Shown here: positions 8,936 through 19,259 of the stretch, piece after piece | Position numbering within the stretch: position 1 is the first letter of the stretch | Layout of the letters: each line of letters starts with the position of its first letter | Assembly: GCA_004151065.3 (NCBI GenBank) | Contig: NWUY0300000365.1 | Location: 6,910-32,613 of the forward strand | Reading direction: 5' to 3' | Length of the DNA: 25,704 bases | Source of the DNA: Larix sibirica | Taxonomy: Eukaryota; Streptophyta; Pinopsida; Pinales; Pinaceae | Translations under genes and position numbers: made by a program | Notes under the pieces: generated by a model | Told to the model about the DNA's origin: nothing | What the model saw: the letters and a program-made list of their open reading frames with translations, nothing else | Database searches by the model: none

Positions 8936-9252
8936 GTAAGGGCATGCATCTATCACCCTTGGGTTGCTTTTTGTTTTCCATGTTTGAAAATCCAATCATG
9001 AAAAGATAGGCCTTCCTGAAATATCTAACACTAGAGTATTTTGTTTGTTTAATGTTTGATGGCAACTAAAAATGATATTTTTTTTATATCTTTCAAATCT
9101 CAAAACAACAATATAGGTGTGTTATCTCTCGTATACATTAAATTTCTAGTATTCATTTCTTTTTTAAAATGAGTGTCTCTCCTGTAGCTAATTATTCCTT
9201 CTCTTGATGATTTTTTTACATAATTGGGGGCAACAATAATTTCTTCCACTAC

Positions 9253-9397
9253 TTTAAATGTGGTATGTTTAATGCCTATTGGAGCACTACTAAAGTTCAT
9301 GTTTTTTGTTTTTTGTTTTTTTGTTTTTAATTTGATTTCATTTGAGAATATGTTTAGTGCATTTGAGAACTTTTCTAAAGTTCATATTTTCATTTTA
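9253..9397 (+). repeat. Local ~40-bp duplicate in the intron space before 9502
   Basis: TTTAATGCCTATTGGAGCAC...CTAAAGTTCATGTTTT (about 9259-9303) and TTTAGTGCATTTGAGAAC...CTAAAGTTCATATTTT (about 9352-9393) are similar. This lies where the missing CHY exon (GICR-GG-ENFFHC region) should be. The second unit reads ENFSKVH, which may be a trace of that exon, but the match is too weak to claim. Confidence 0.35.
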
Positions 9398-9501
9398 TTT
9401 GATTTTGCTTCATAGAAAGCATTCAATGGACATTTTTTTATTATTAAAGTTGCATTATTGTATTTTGGATCTAAACTTATTGTTGTATTCTTCTTCTGCA
9501 G

Positions 9502-9844
9502 GTTGTTGCTACTCGATCCTATTGAAGGGTTGTCATCCTTGTGTATAAGGAGCAATGCACCACAACTGTCCCATTTTTTTGAGGTGATTTTTACACTTGC
9601 TTTATTTTGTCCAATGTTATCAACTTGTATAATTGTTAGTCTGACACAAGAAATTTATATTTTTTTGTCTTTTTGAATTGATGTAATTCTTTCCTTTCAT
9701 AAGAACACTTGAAACCCTAATCTTAAATTCTTACTAATATACTGAATTGCAGTTATTGTTCAAGTCCACGAGGGATATTAATGTACTACCTCGTGGACAC
9801 ACCATTCATATGGATTGCTTGCAAGATATGCAACAACACCTACA
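9502..9844 (+). other. CHYR1-like exons with start of the RING finger
   Basis: Exon 9502-9583 follows a TTCTTCTGCAG acceptor and ends GAG|GTGATT. A TAA replaces a Glu codon (9546-9548), and a 1-nt loss in the T-run at 9574-9580 disturbs the CPxC of the RING. Exon 9753-9844 follows TGAATTGCAG and encodes the central RING with GHTIH..C intact but Arg instead of the Cys before GH. Its donor reads ATAAGT instead of GTAAGT. Confidence 0.8.
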
Positions 9845-10458
9845 ATAAGTATTTCTTGAATATAGGTTTTATATTATTTACAGACCTGAGGGTGGTTATG
9901 GATGTATTTGGCTTCAAGTCTGATTACACTTTTTATGAAGGCCACTATCTTGGTAGATCTCTCAGTGCTTGTGGGACGTTTGCAGGTTCTTTTTCCCAAT
10001 GTGTTCCAATTCAATGTGTGATATGTTAAAGGTGTGGAAAAAACTTGACGAAGATGTGATTTATCTATTTGTGTAAATATATGAAAAAAGCATCCACTGA
10101 TTGGACACTTTCGATTATTGAAATATGGCCTTTTGTAATGTGTGTAGGTTGCAGTGACAACAATGCCCGAGTCCTACCAGAATAGGAAGTTATGATGTAA
10201 GAATTAAATCGATTTATATTGACTTTTCATTATGAAAAATCTAAATCCTAACTACTAAATTTTGTTTCAAGCAAATTTGAATTTTATGCAATGATTGCAA
10301 TGCAACTTCAAAAGTCCCATTTCACATTGTTGCACAAAAGTTCCTAAACTACAATTCATACAACACTTGGCAGACCAGAGGGTGCCCCACCACAAACACT
10401 TGCCAGTAGTACTTATGATGCCTTTGATGAAGTAGCGATGTCTCCCATAAGGTTCTAA

Positions 10459-12285
10459 TGAACATTCATAAAACCTCCTGCAACTATGAATACTATTTAG
10501 CAATCGAGATTTATTTTTATGTTGCATTCAACCACAATTGATAGTGTATCTAGTGAAGCATGTTGTTTGCAAGTAAAGTTACAAGAAGTAGATTCTTTGC
10601 CCCTCTAGATTTTATAGATGCGACTGCTCTATCATCTTAGAATTGTATTTATAGGTTGATGAATATATGACATGCCTACCAAAATGGATGTGAAAGATTC
10701 GCATTGTAGATCGTTGCCATTTGTTGGACCTGCTAGGATAGATTCAATAGATTTGGCAAGGGTAGGTCAGAGAACACATATGGAAAGGCCCGTCATAGCA
10801 ACAACTCTATATTCCTTGTACATAGTAATTGACTTGGTTTGGGCATTTTTTGGTATTTCTACATCAATTCATAATATGGTTAACATGTTACTTTGTCTTA
10901 TAATATTCGGGGATTGTTGGCCCTTCATATGCATTTTCGATTATTTTTAACTTTATTATCATCACGAGCCATTGTACTTGACACATGTCGAAGTTGATGA
11001 AAGAATTATTTCGGCACCATTGTAACATATTTGGGGTGGTATGGGGTACTTGTGCCATTTCGATTTATCTTGAGAATTTATTGTCTAAACTTCAAAGACT
11101 CTACCAACAATCTTAATATTTTTGAAACAAGAGCAGTTGAAATAAAGATGGCTTTTCTGTTGAAAATTGTAAACCTATTAATGAAGTTGATAAGATTTTT
11201 TAGAACCCTTTGTTTTTTATTTTTTTTATAGTTTAGTTCATTCGTATCACAAATCTGGCCCTTCCATATAATTGAGTTTTTATTTCACTTGTTTGTACGT
11301 GTAATTGTAATCTTCTCGTTCTAGAGGTGTTATTTCACAGAATCTCAAATAAGAACACATACATGGTAGGATATTTGTATGAGTGTTAATATTTGAAACA
11401 AAGAGTGCATTTCCCCCTATGAATGATGTAATATTTAGGGAGAAATGATTTAGGAACATAATGTCTTAGTAAACATTGAATGTGAAAAGTGACTAAAGGA
11501 TAGTGGGTTTGTGCGATGAGGAAGACACAGAGTTATCAACATCCACTTAAAGTTTCTATTAGTGATTACCTTGTTTTGGTCTTTTCATCGAATGGAATTT
11601 TCGGAAACAACCAAAACTTTTCTTTAGTCACGGCCCCATTCATGAGAATTGTCATTTCGGAGATTTTATATTTGAGTAAATAAAACTTTATTCTTGGGGC
11701 CCAGGATCACATGGTAGTTTGTACCATGTTCTTGTACTTTTAAAACGAATAAAATTATGTAAAATTATGAATGTGTGTTGGGTCAAAATCAAACATGGCA
11801 TTAGATTCTACAAGAGGAAAGTTTACCTAAGTCTTTGCAATTTAAAAATAAATAAATCATGTTTCAAAACATTGTCTAAAATAAAATTATTTCTCTCTCT
11901 ATATTATTTGCTATTTGTTTCTTTATATAGTTTTTATTTGTTGTTAGTTTAGGTTGGAGATTATTATAGTTACGATGTTTATACATCATTTATTAGTCCA
12001 TGCCCGCGGAAAAGACTATATGTTCCACCCTTTTCAATTAATTTGTATGGTTACATTGAATAAACATGAAATCTATAATGTTGAATGAAAATATTTTATT
12101 TAACAACAATTATTTAATAAAATATATAAATACATGTTGACATTTTATTGGACCAATGTATTTGATTAGACTAGTATTATCATTGACTGGAATTAGATAA
12201 AATAAAATTACAAACCTACATTAGATATACTTTAAATATGGAAATATTTTTTTCTTAGTCGATTGACAGTGTGTATAGATTGACA
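10459..12285. other. AT-rich stretch without recognisable genes
   Basis: Only short frames, none resembling a known protein. The first part (to about 10960) may be the 3' untranslated and flanking sequence of the CHYR1-like remnant. A 92-codon frame at 10672-10950 ends in a hydrophobic stretch but has no supporting features. I see no terminal repeats, tRNA or conserved domains. Confidence 0.4.
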
Positions 12286-13012
12286 AGGGCTACAAGTTCG
12301 TGGTGGCTGCCAGAGGGCTAAATTTGGAATCCATTAATTGCATTGCCATGCCCTCCTGCTTCTACAACCTTCCACCACATTCACACCATAGAACATATTT
12401 TCTCAAAATCCACACGTCCCAGTTCAAGTCACAACAAGCAAGAAATTTAAGCCGCACTCAATGCAATATCATTGGTACCCTTGGTTACTTCAATTCCTCA
12501 AACGGATGGACATAATTAAATTGATGAATTCTAGACACATCCAATGTAAATGATCACAGGCATATTGAGAAGTGAAGGGATGTGTAGGTGGGTTTCAAAC
12601 CCTCTATAGGTTTTGGCTTCTTCAATTGAGCTATATAAATGTATGTATGATGGTTATTACATTTTGATTTTGGGCTTGCTGGTACAGGTATCTGAAAATA
12701 AGTGGCCTCTCATATAGGCCACAAGCTACAAAGTTTTGGCAAATGTTGTTTTCGAGTCGCGGGAAGAACAGGTGTAGGTACATGTATGCCCCATGTCTTT
12801 ATGTTTCTATGGATGGTTTATTTACTTGGATATAAGTAACTAGGTTTTGTGTTTCAACACAAGAGAAAAGAAGGAGGTGGGGTAAATAGACAGTTGAAGA
12901 ATCTAGGGATGAGTACTATGATATAGAGAATGAGTATGAATGCGAATATGAATTTGTGCCTCCCTTCACTCGAGCTCGCAGTGCTCTTGTTAATAAACGT
13001 AAAAATGGTTAA
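12286..13012 (+). other. Possible exon remnants of an unrecognised gene
   Basis: A frame at 12286-12515 reads YKFVVAARGLNLESINCIAM then a His/Ser/Gln-rich stretch. 12893-13012 reads EESRDEYYDIENEYECEYEF then VPPFTRARSALVNKRKNG and a TAA, preceded by an AG acceptor-like site (ATAGACAG). The acidic Tyr/Glu stretch followed by a basic tail ending in a stop looks like the C-terminus of a nuclear-type protein. Between them, about 12687-12776, lies KVLANVVFESREEQ followed by a GT. I cannot name the family, and the pieces may not belong together. Confidence 0.2.
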
Positions 13013-15137
13013 TCCGGATAAGAGAGAACTTCCATAATCATGATAGTGCGGGGTTTTAATCTAGATTTTCCTTGCATTTGCTAGCAAAGAAGTTCTTTAA
13101 TTAACCCTTTTGCTAAAGAGTCTCGACATCTTTGTGGATTTTTTTGTTTCCAAAATGTTGATGACAACTAAAATGGCTCACCTACAAGAGCAAGAGTAGG
13201 GCCTTCAACCTGAGGTATCATTGTCTAAGGATCTCCTCTGTTGTTTTATTTTTTTTATCTATGCTTTTATAAATGTTATCTTAGGTTTTTTGGCGGGTTA
13301 ATTTATGGTTCAATTTTGGTTATGGTGGCCACTAACATGTAATTCTCAGGGAGAGCTCGCAGTTATGATACGTAGCAATTGTAGATTGTGTGGATTCAAT
13401 TGTGAGCTAGGTGAGAATTTTCGGGGGTAAAAGAGAAAGGTGGTGGTTATAGGTGGCAGTTGCAGGCTTGTTCATTGGAGAAGGATAGAAGTTAAGGGGG
13501 TGAGAAGGTTGAGGTTTAACATGTAAGAGATTTCTTAACTATAGTGGCAGATTTTCTTACCTGAAGAAAAAACAATTTCTTGAATTGATGATCTAAGATA
13601 ATGTGTTTTTTGTGTGTGTTTCCATGTGCTGCAATTTAGGTTTCATCCATTTCTTTACTCGGTAAACAATACTATGGAGATTTTGCATTCTCTATTTTGC
13701 ATTGGAGTTCTACTCCCTTAGCCAGTGTCTGAATTTGATAGTTATATGTACAAGCATTTGGTTGATTTGACAAAGATGGTCATCTTCGATATCTTAAATC
13801 CGTTTACATAAAGCAACTATGATATTCAGTTGTCTCTTTTAGTAGGTGTTTTTTCGTGAAATCCACCCCGCTTGTTCTTGGGATAGATATTTGTAGATAG
13901 ATGCCAAGAATTATTACAAGAGTGTTGTGTACTACACACTTGGGTTTTTTTCATTTGCTTCAATGATGGTCTGATTATGAAGAATTTAGAAGCTATGGTC
14001 CAAAGGAATTCAAAGAAGAGTCAAAGGATATGATGTAAATCATCTCGTAGCTTCGTCCCATGCCAAAGATAGTAGCCTTATGAATGGTTTCAAGTTTAAT
14101 TTGTTTCCACAATTCACTGGTTTGAAGATCAATATATATATGAACTGGATTGTAATCAATCATTTTTACATATTAGTCTCAAGTTTGGTATGACGTCTCT
14201 ATCATTTAATAAATATATGTATTATTTGTCCATCCTTGTAGTTCATCTGATCAAATCAAATTGCAAGGACTATTTCGTCCCTGGTCCCTTCACGGACATT
14301 ATTTCCTCCTCTTATTTTAAGGAAGGATCACAATTCTCTGAAATTATTATTCTGGATATGCCCTTTGTTTCTTCATTGTAAAGATATTTCTTACTTCGAA
14401 ATCATTATAAACATGTTGATTATATTTAAAAATCAACCAAATTAAGGAAACATATTCACCTTAAAGGTTGCAAACAATGCACAATCACAACAAACGTCTA
14501 CTTAGCACAATGTACAATCACAACAAAGTTTTAATTACACTCATCATATTTCAAAAATAAATTTGTCACATCGATAAAAATGCAAGTTGACTTCATGTAT
14601 TTAAATTCTTAAAATATACCTATGCACCAATCTTTGTGGATTTAAATTCTTAAAATATATAAACGCAGAAGTAAATTAGTTAGATTTTTTTATTCTTTTC
14701 ATTCATACTTTATTAAACATTTCTTCATGTATTTAATTTTTTACAGTATACTATTGCACTGCGTGAATTCATTGTAGTTAGATTTTTTAATTCCTTTAAT
14801 TCAGGAATGACTTTTTTCTTTCTATTTATGTAATTTTATGAGCAATTTAAAAGTTGATAGGAGTTTTTTTATTGTGATATATTTGATAAGTTCACAATAT
14901 ATTCTAATAGGTAAGGTATTTGGGCTACCTATCTTAACTTTGTATGTATGATATTTATGAGGTGATTTCAATTGACGCATTTCTGAGTTTTTCCATGAAG
15001 TTTACTTGAAGCTAATTTTATTTTGTTAATTTTTAATTTTTTTCAAAGTTTCCAAATCTAGTTTTGGCTCTATGTTTGAAATATTGAAGTTTTATTGATC
15101 ATTGATCTTTAGTTAATCTTAATTTTGTTTGACGTAG
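13013..15137. other. AT-rich stretch, no recognised gene
   Basis: No domain or RNA gene found. A 63-codon frame at 14190-14381 (ending SEIIILDMPFVSSL) is not recognisable. A 20-bp perfect repeat, ATTTAAATTCTTAAAATATA, occurs at 14599-14618 and 14640-14659, with a third degenerate version near 14725. The earlier exons expected of the downstream pyruvate decarboxylase remnant were looked for and not found. Confidence 0.45.
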
Positions 15138-16140
15138 TTTCCTTTGGACCATATCAGTTGTGTAGGCTAAACAATCCAAAGAGCTTGGAAGTTGCAGTGG
15201 AAATTACAGCACAATTCTTGATTGCAGTAGTTAAGCCAGTGTTGGTAGGTGGGTTTTGATCCTTATTTGATTTTTTGTAGGTTATATACAGGAAAGATAA
15301 CAGATTTTGTATTTTTCCTAACTCTTCATGAACTTTTTACAGTCTCGATAGGACTGAATTATTTTGAGAATACTGAAGAATGTATTTAATTTTAGTTTTG
15401 GAATATAAATATGAGTTTTTTTCCAAGGAAAAAAGGTGGACCAAAGTCGAGGGTTTCTCGCGAAAAAAGTGCATGTGGAATTACGAGATGCATTAGGTTA
15501 TGTTGTGGCTATAATGTTTTCTGTTAAGGGACAGGTTCCACAGATTCATCCTAATTTCATAGGGACTTCCTGGGGTGCAATAATTACTTCATTCAGTGTT
15601 GAAATAATTGAGTCCGTAAACACATTTATTTGCAGATCCTATTTTCAATGACTATAGTTCAGTAGGATATTCATTGCTATTGAAGAAAGAGAAAGCCATA
15701 ATTATGCAGCCTAGCAAAGTGATTGTGGGAAACAGACCTATTTTTGGGTGTGCTAATGAAATATCTCTTAGAATCCTTGCAAACAAGGTGAAGCACAACA
15801 CCACATGTATGGAAAATTATTGGTCTATTTTTTTTACCTGAAGGTGTTCCCTTGAAAAGTGCACCAAATGAGCACTTACATTTCAATGTGCTATTAAAAC
15901 ACATTCAGGCAAGGGCTCAAGGGATCTAACTAAATTTTGAAGTAACAATAGTTCGAAAATTGTTTTTTGGTTGGATTTGTTCTTTATTATTAATATTCAC
16001 TGATGTAAAATTGTTGGTTGTTGGGTATGTTATCAATGAAACTATTGTAATTGCTTAAGTTGGTGGCTTGGTTCAATTGCCAATAGCTTACATTGCAATA
16101 AACATGTGGTTGAGTTAAACATCATTTCTCTATCATGGAC
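15138..16140 (+). pseudogene. Pyruvate decarboxylase, partial unprocessed pseudogene
   Basis: Three exon remnants of plant pyruvate decarboxylase, the TPP enzyme that converts pyruvate to acetaldehyde in ethanol fermentation. 15138-15248 reads LNNPKSLEVAVEI and AVVKPVLVG, with a G|GTGGG donor. 15436-15908 reads VELRDALGYVVAIM, KGQVPQIHPNFIGTSWGA, PIFNDYSSVGYSLLLKKEKA, NKVKHNTT..ENY, then PEGVPLKSAPNEHLHFNVLL and KHIQ. ~16024-16140 reads ETIVIA and WFNCQ followed by LTL. This is roughly the middle third of a ~600-residue enzyme; the N-terminal PYR region and C-terminal TPP-binding half are absent. Breaks: frameshifts near 15454, 15632 and in the T8 run 15828-15835, and stops such as 16084-16086. 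Exon 2 ends CAG|GCAAGG, a GC donor. Retained introns show a DNA-level duplicate. Confidence 0.9.
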
Positions 16141-17337
16141 ATTCCTTTGTAATTTAAGAAATTATTTTTTAACATAAAATATGAAGTGTTTGAACGATAT
16201 TTATTTATTTATTAAGAATTGATTTTATAATTTATAATTGTTACAATATTGTGCTATAATAGTTGTTGGGATAATTTGATTTTAAGAATTTTTTTATTAA
16301 TATTTAATGAGTAGGGATGATATGTTTTTGGTTTGAAGTAAAGAATTTTNAACCTTTTAACTCATCACAACTATGGTGATCTGGGAATGCTTCTCTTAAA
16401 GCTTTTAGAGTACATAAACAAAATTTTAAAGCAAGCCAAGTGATTCCTTACCTTTTTGTAGGTCCACACCAAAGTTGGTCTCAATAGGCGTTTATAATTT
16501 TATTTTTAAAATTTTGAAGTTTTTTTTTCTTAATATGTTTCTTTCCATGTTTGTTTAAAAAAAACAAATATCACTTTTTCTTTTTTCTTTCTTTTTTTCC
16601 CTCTTTAAATCTTTTTCAGGGATTAAAAAAATAGAAAAAAGGGGCAAGTGTGTGCGTTTTAAATGGTTTTACTTTTATTTTTTAATACATGTTTTTCCCA
16701 TGGTTGAAAAAGATAACCTCGACAAAAAGGGTGCTATCAATAACACTACTTTTCGATTCAAAGATTTACAACATTACAATGTCTTAATGCCATGCTTACA
16801 AAAAGTTGTAATTTTAACTTTGAAAAAAGAATAGATATTACTAATAACACTAATTTTTTTATTTAAAAATTGATTTTAGTGTTTTTTACTCAAAATATAT
16901 ATATTTAAAATTAGACGACCACAATTATCATCAAGTCATAACTGTATTCATTATGGCTTTTAATTAAAAACTTCAATTGCATCAAAAAGATCCATTAACC
17001 TCATGCACTCACCTAGAGATACATTAACCTAATGCACTCACCTACTTATATGAGAATTTAGAAATTTATGAAAATTAGAAGATGCAACATTTTATGTACA
17101 TATTTTTTGTATTGTTATCCAATTCAGGATGACTTATCTCTCACCGAAGAATTATATTCATTTTCCAGTTTTCTATTAATATGATTTTATAGTCTCGTAT
17201 TCCCTACAATCTCTTGTATGTTACAGTTTGCTGTATTCGTTCTACCTTGTATTGTGTTCTTGATTTATGTACACAAATATATTGAATTCCGTACTAGGTG
17301 GTTTTTACCTCGAACTTTCCTAGGAATTCATACCCTC
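16141..17337. other. AT-rich flank; probable 5' LTR of the downstream gypsy element near its end
   Basis: No protein-coding signal. A 29-bp period direct repeat, CATTAACCT(C/A)ATGCACTCACCTA, lies at 16993-17015 and 17022-17044. The last ~250 bases before 17338 (T-rich, with GGTGGTTTTTACCTCGAACT) resemble the R-U5 end of a plant LTR by position and composition only. No matching 3' LTR was recognised. An ambiguous base is at 16350. Confidence 0.35.
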
Positions 17338-17350
17338 TGGTATCCTAGCC
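17338..17350 (+). promoter_or_regulatory. Candidate primer-binding site (initiator-Met tRNA type)
   Basis: TGGTATCCTAGCC differs at two positions from TGGTATCAGAGCC, the complement of the plant initiator tRNA-Met 3' end used by many Ty3/gypsy and Copia elements. It lies ~280-400 nt before the first gag-like sequence, on the same strand, as expected for the start of minus-strand DNA synthesis. Confidence 0.5.
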
Positions 17351-17617
17351 TTTTTGTTATTATTTGTGTTCGAGTCTAAGAAACATTATGTTGGTCTCAA
17401 CGTGCTCGACATGTTAGGATTTTGGAGTGACGCCTTCATCCTAATCATGCAACATTTACACGTGTCCAGTTAGCAACGCATTGAAAAGAAGTCAATTCCC
17501 CTCGTGTATGTGAAAGATGTATAAAACATGGTGAAAGATGAATTATGCAAACACAAAGATAAGATGTACACCATTTTGTTGAGTTTATGTGGAGAATCAT
17601 GCCTACAAGAGTCCATG

Positions 17618-17776
17618 ACCTAAATGAAAACCCTATAGACAATCAACCCTTCAAAGGATAAACCAAGTATAGATATTACAATGTTTCAAGGTAACATAGA
17701 ACCTAAATGAAAACCCTAGAGATTCAATGGAAGGATAGACTAAGTATAGATATTCCATTGCTTCAAGGTAACATAG
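17618..17776 (+). repeat. ~80-bp tandem repeat at start of gag
   Basis: Units 17618-17700 and 17701-17776 both begin ACCTAAATGAAAACCCTA and both contain AAGTATAGATATT and TTTCAAGGTAACATAG or close variants. The second unit carries the N-terminal gag motif (IDIPLLQGNIDSKALD), so the repeat duplicates the leader/gag boundary. Confidence 0.8.
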
Positions 17777-18470
17777 ATTCAAAGGCCTTGGATGTGGCTC
17801 CAATAAATGGAGTCATTCTTTTATGGTCAGCCATTTTGTTGATGATTTGATACCATAAAATTAGCCCCGAATGCACTTTTCTACTAGGATTCTTTCATAT
17901 CGTAGAGGCAAGAGGAAGTTGACCATGTGACCATCTGGAAAGATTTAAAAATTGCCATGATTAGCAATCTCTACCATGTGGGACATATGGATGACAAGTA
18001 TATATAGTTACACTTGAACCAAAGCGAATTGGTTCCTAATAAATTGCAAAATTTCACATAATATTAATCAAATTGGTCAATAAGGACCCTAAGCACCAGA
18101 AGATTATGAAGTTTGGAGAGGAAATTCACCAATATCTACAAACAGAGATGGAGTTCCTAACTACCAATACATTAGGAGATTCATGTCATTTCACCATGAT
18201 TTTAGAGGAGAAGTTCATGATTCATAGTGGTAAAGAGAAGCAATAATAGGAAGTGAAGATGCAACATGATGGAAAACCACATGACTTGTCACATGTTAGT
18301 AACAAGGAGAGAAATAAAGGCAAGTACAACTCGAATTCAAAGCAAACAACACAATAATTTGAATCCTTCAACAATTCAAAGACACCTATTTCCAAGAAGT
18401 GGTGTGATCATTACACCACATAGCTCCACTCCAATGAAGAGTGTAGGTAAAAAAAAAGCATGATGGTGAT
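17735..18470 (+). pseudogene. Ty3/gypsy gag remnant with zinc knuckle
   Basis: Gag packages the element RNA into particles. The N-terminal motif IDIPLLQGNIDSKALD is at 17735-17790. Further on, in shifting frames, come DHVTIWKDLKIAMISNLYHV and GHMDD, the helical core typical of retrotransposon gag. The zinc knuckle is at 18403-18444: C-x2-Y-x4-H-x4-C with NEEC at the end. The second Cys has become Tyr and a TAG stop (18421-18423) lies inside the finger. It runs directly toward the protease remnant. Confidence 0.75.
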
Positions 18471-18659
18471 TGATAAGACACAATCTACCATCATATATCT
18501 AGAACCTTCAACCTATCTTTTAGAGAACACTGGCACCCCATTAAACAATTCGCAACATTGTAGCAATGACACAACATTGAAGCATTCCTCAATCACTCAA
18601 TGAGCAACAATAATAGAACAAGTTTGATGATTCCCTACTACTACTCCGGATGGGGATGA

Positions 18660-19160
18660 AGAGTGAAAAAGATTATTTTGCACCATGTTCTAGGTGAATG
18701 GCCAACATGTCCATGTTATCATCGATAGTAGGGTTCAAAAGAACATCATTTATATTGATGCAACAAAGAGATATACTCTAAAAATAGTTGATCACCCGTA
18801 ACCTTACCCTCTTGGATGGAGGCAACTAGGGAAGGGAATGATTGTTAGGAAACATCGTCACCTTTCCTACATGATGGGAAACAACCACGAGATGAAGCCT
18901 TTTGTGATGTTGAACCATACGAAGTGTGCAGCATTATTCTTATAGGATCATATCTCTAGGTCGACGTGAGAAGTATAATGTACCTCCCGATGTGGCATGT
19001 ACAAGTAAAAGGACAAGTCTCCATTATCCTCGTATATTCACCGTTGTAAACACCATTGATTATCTATGTCAAGCAAGCTATGAATATCATCATGCATTTG
19101 CAAAAATTCATTCTCTTCACTATCAAGAAAGTGAGATAATCATGTATTGGTAAATGTATG
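18660..19160 (+). pseudogene. Ty3/gypsy aspartic protease remnant
   Basis: VNGQHVHVIIDSRVQKNII carries the protease active-site motif with DSR (18724-18732) where DSG or DTG is needed, a Gly-to-Arg loss. It is followed by TLKIVDHP and PYPLGWRQLGKGMIVRKH, the conserved PHPxPYxxGW segment, then in another frame MYLPMWHVQVKGQVSII. The protease would mature the gag-pol polyprotein. The frame breaks at several stops (for instance TAA after DHP). Confidence 0.8.
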
Positions 19161-19259
19161 TTGTCAATGACAAAATGTTGATATGTTTGGCAATAGAAAC
19201 AACAACAATCAAACACAACTTGATATAGAATGATGACCTATTTGAGGAGCCAAAAGAAG

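Larger units (their letters stand above)
8683..10458 (+). pseudogene. CHYR1/RZPF34-like CHY-zinc-finger and RING E3 ligase, unprocessed pseudogene
   Basis: Seven exon remnants lie in order with matching splice phases: 8683-8739, 8858-8935, 9502-9583, 9753-9844, 9986-10055, 10148-10189 and 10272-10409 (or 10458). They read VIYLLCDTEKD; VCINCGVCIGKYFCETC; CCYSILLKGCHPCV then GAMHHNCP; STRDINVLPRGHTIHMDC; PMCSNSMCDMLKVWKKLDED; TTMPESYQNRK; and ILCNDCNATSKVPFHIVAQK...SYNTWQTRG. This is the order of plant CHY/CTCHY/RING ligases, which ubiquitinate proteins in stress and ABA signalling. The first exons and the one encoding the YHCDxCGICR region are not found. Damage: stop 9546-9548, Trp-to-stop 10278-10280, several RING and zinc-ribbon Cys replaced (Phe, Arg, Tyr), and donor changes after 9844 (AT) and 10189 (TT). 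Introns are kept, so it is a duplicated gene, not a retrocopy. Confidence 0.9.

Noticed and set aside
9755-9767. GTTCAAGTCC resembling a tRNA T-arm
   Set aside because: No acceptor stem or D/anticodon arms around it, and the bases are part of a CHYR1-like exon.
10672-10950. 92-codon ORF
   Set aside because: No homology recognised, composition like surrounding sequence, and only a chance hydrophobic C-terminus; treated as non-coding.
14190-14381. 63-codon ORF ending SEIIILDMPFVSSL
   Set aside because: Not recognisable, no splice or conservation evidence; cannot be told from chance.
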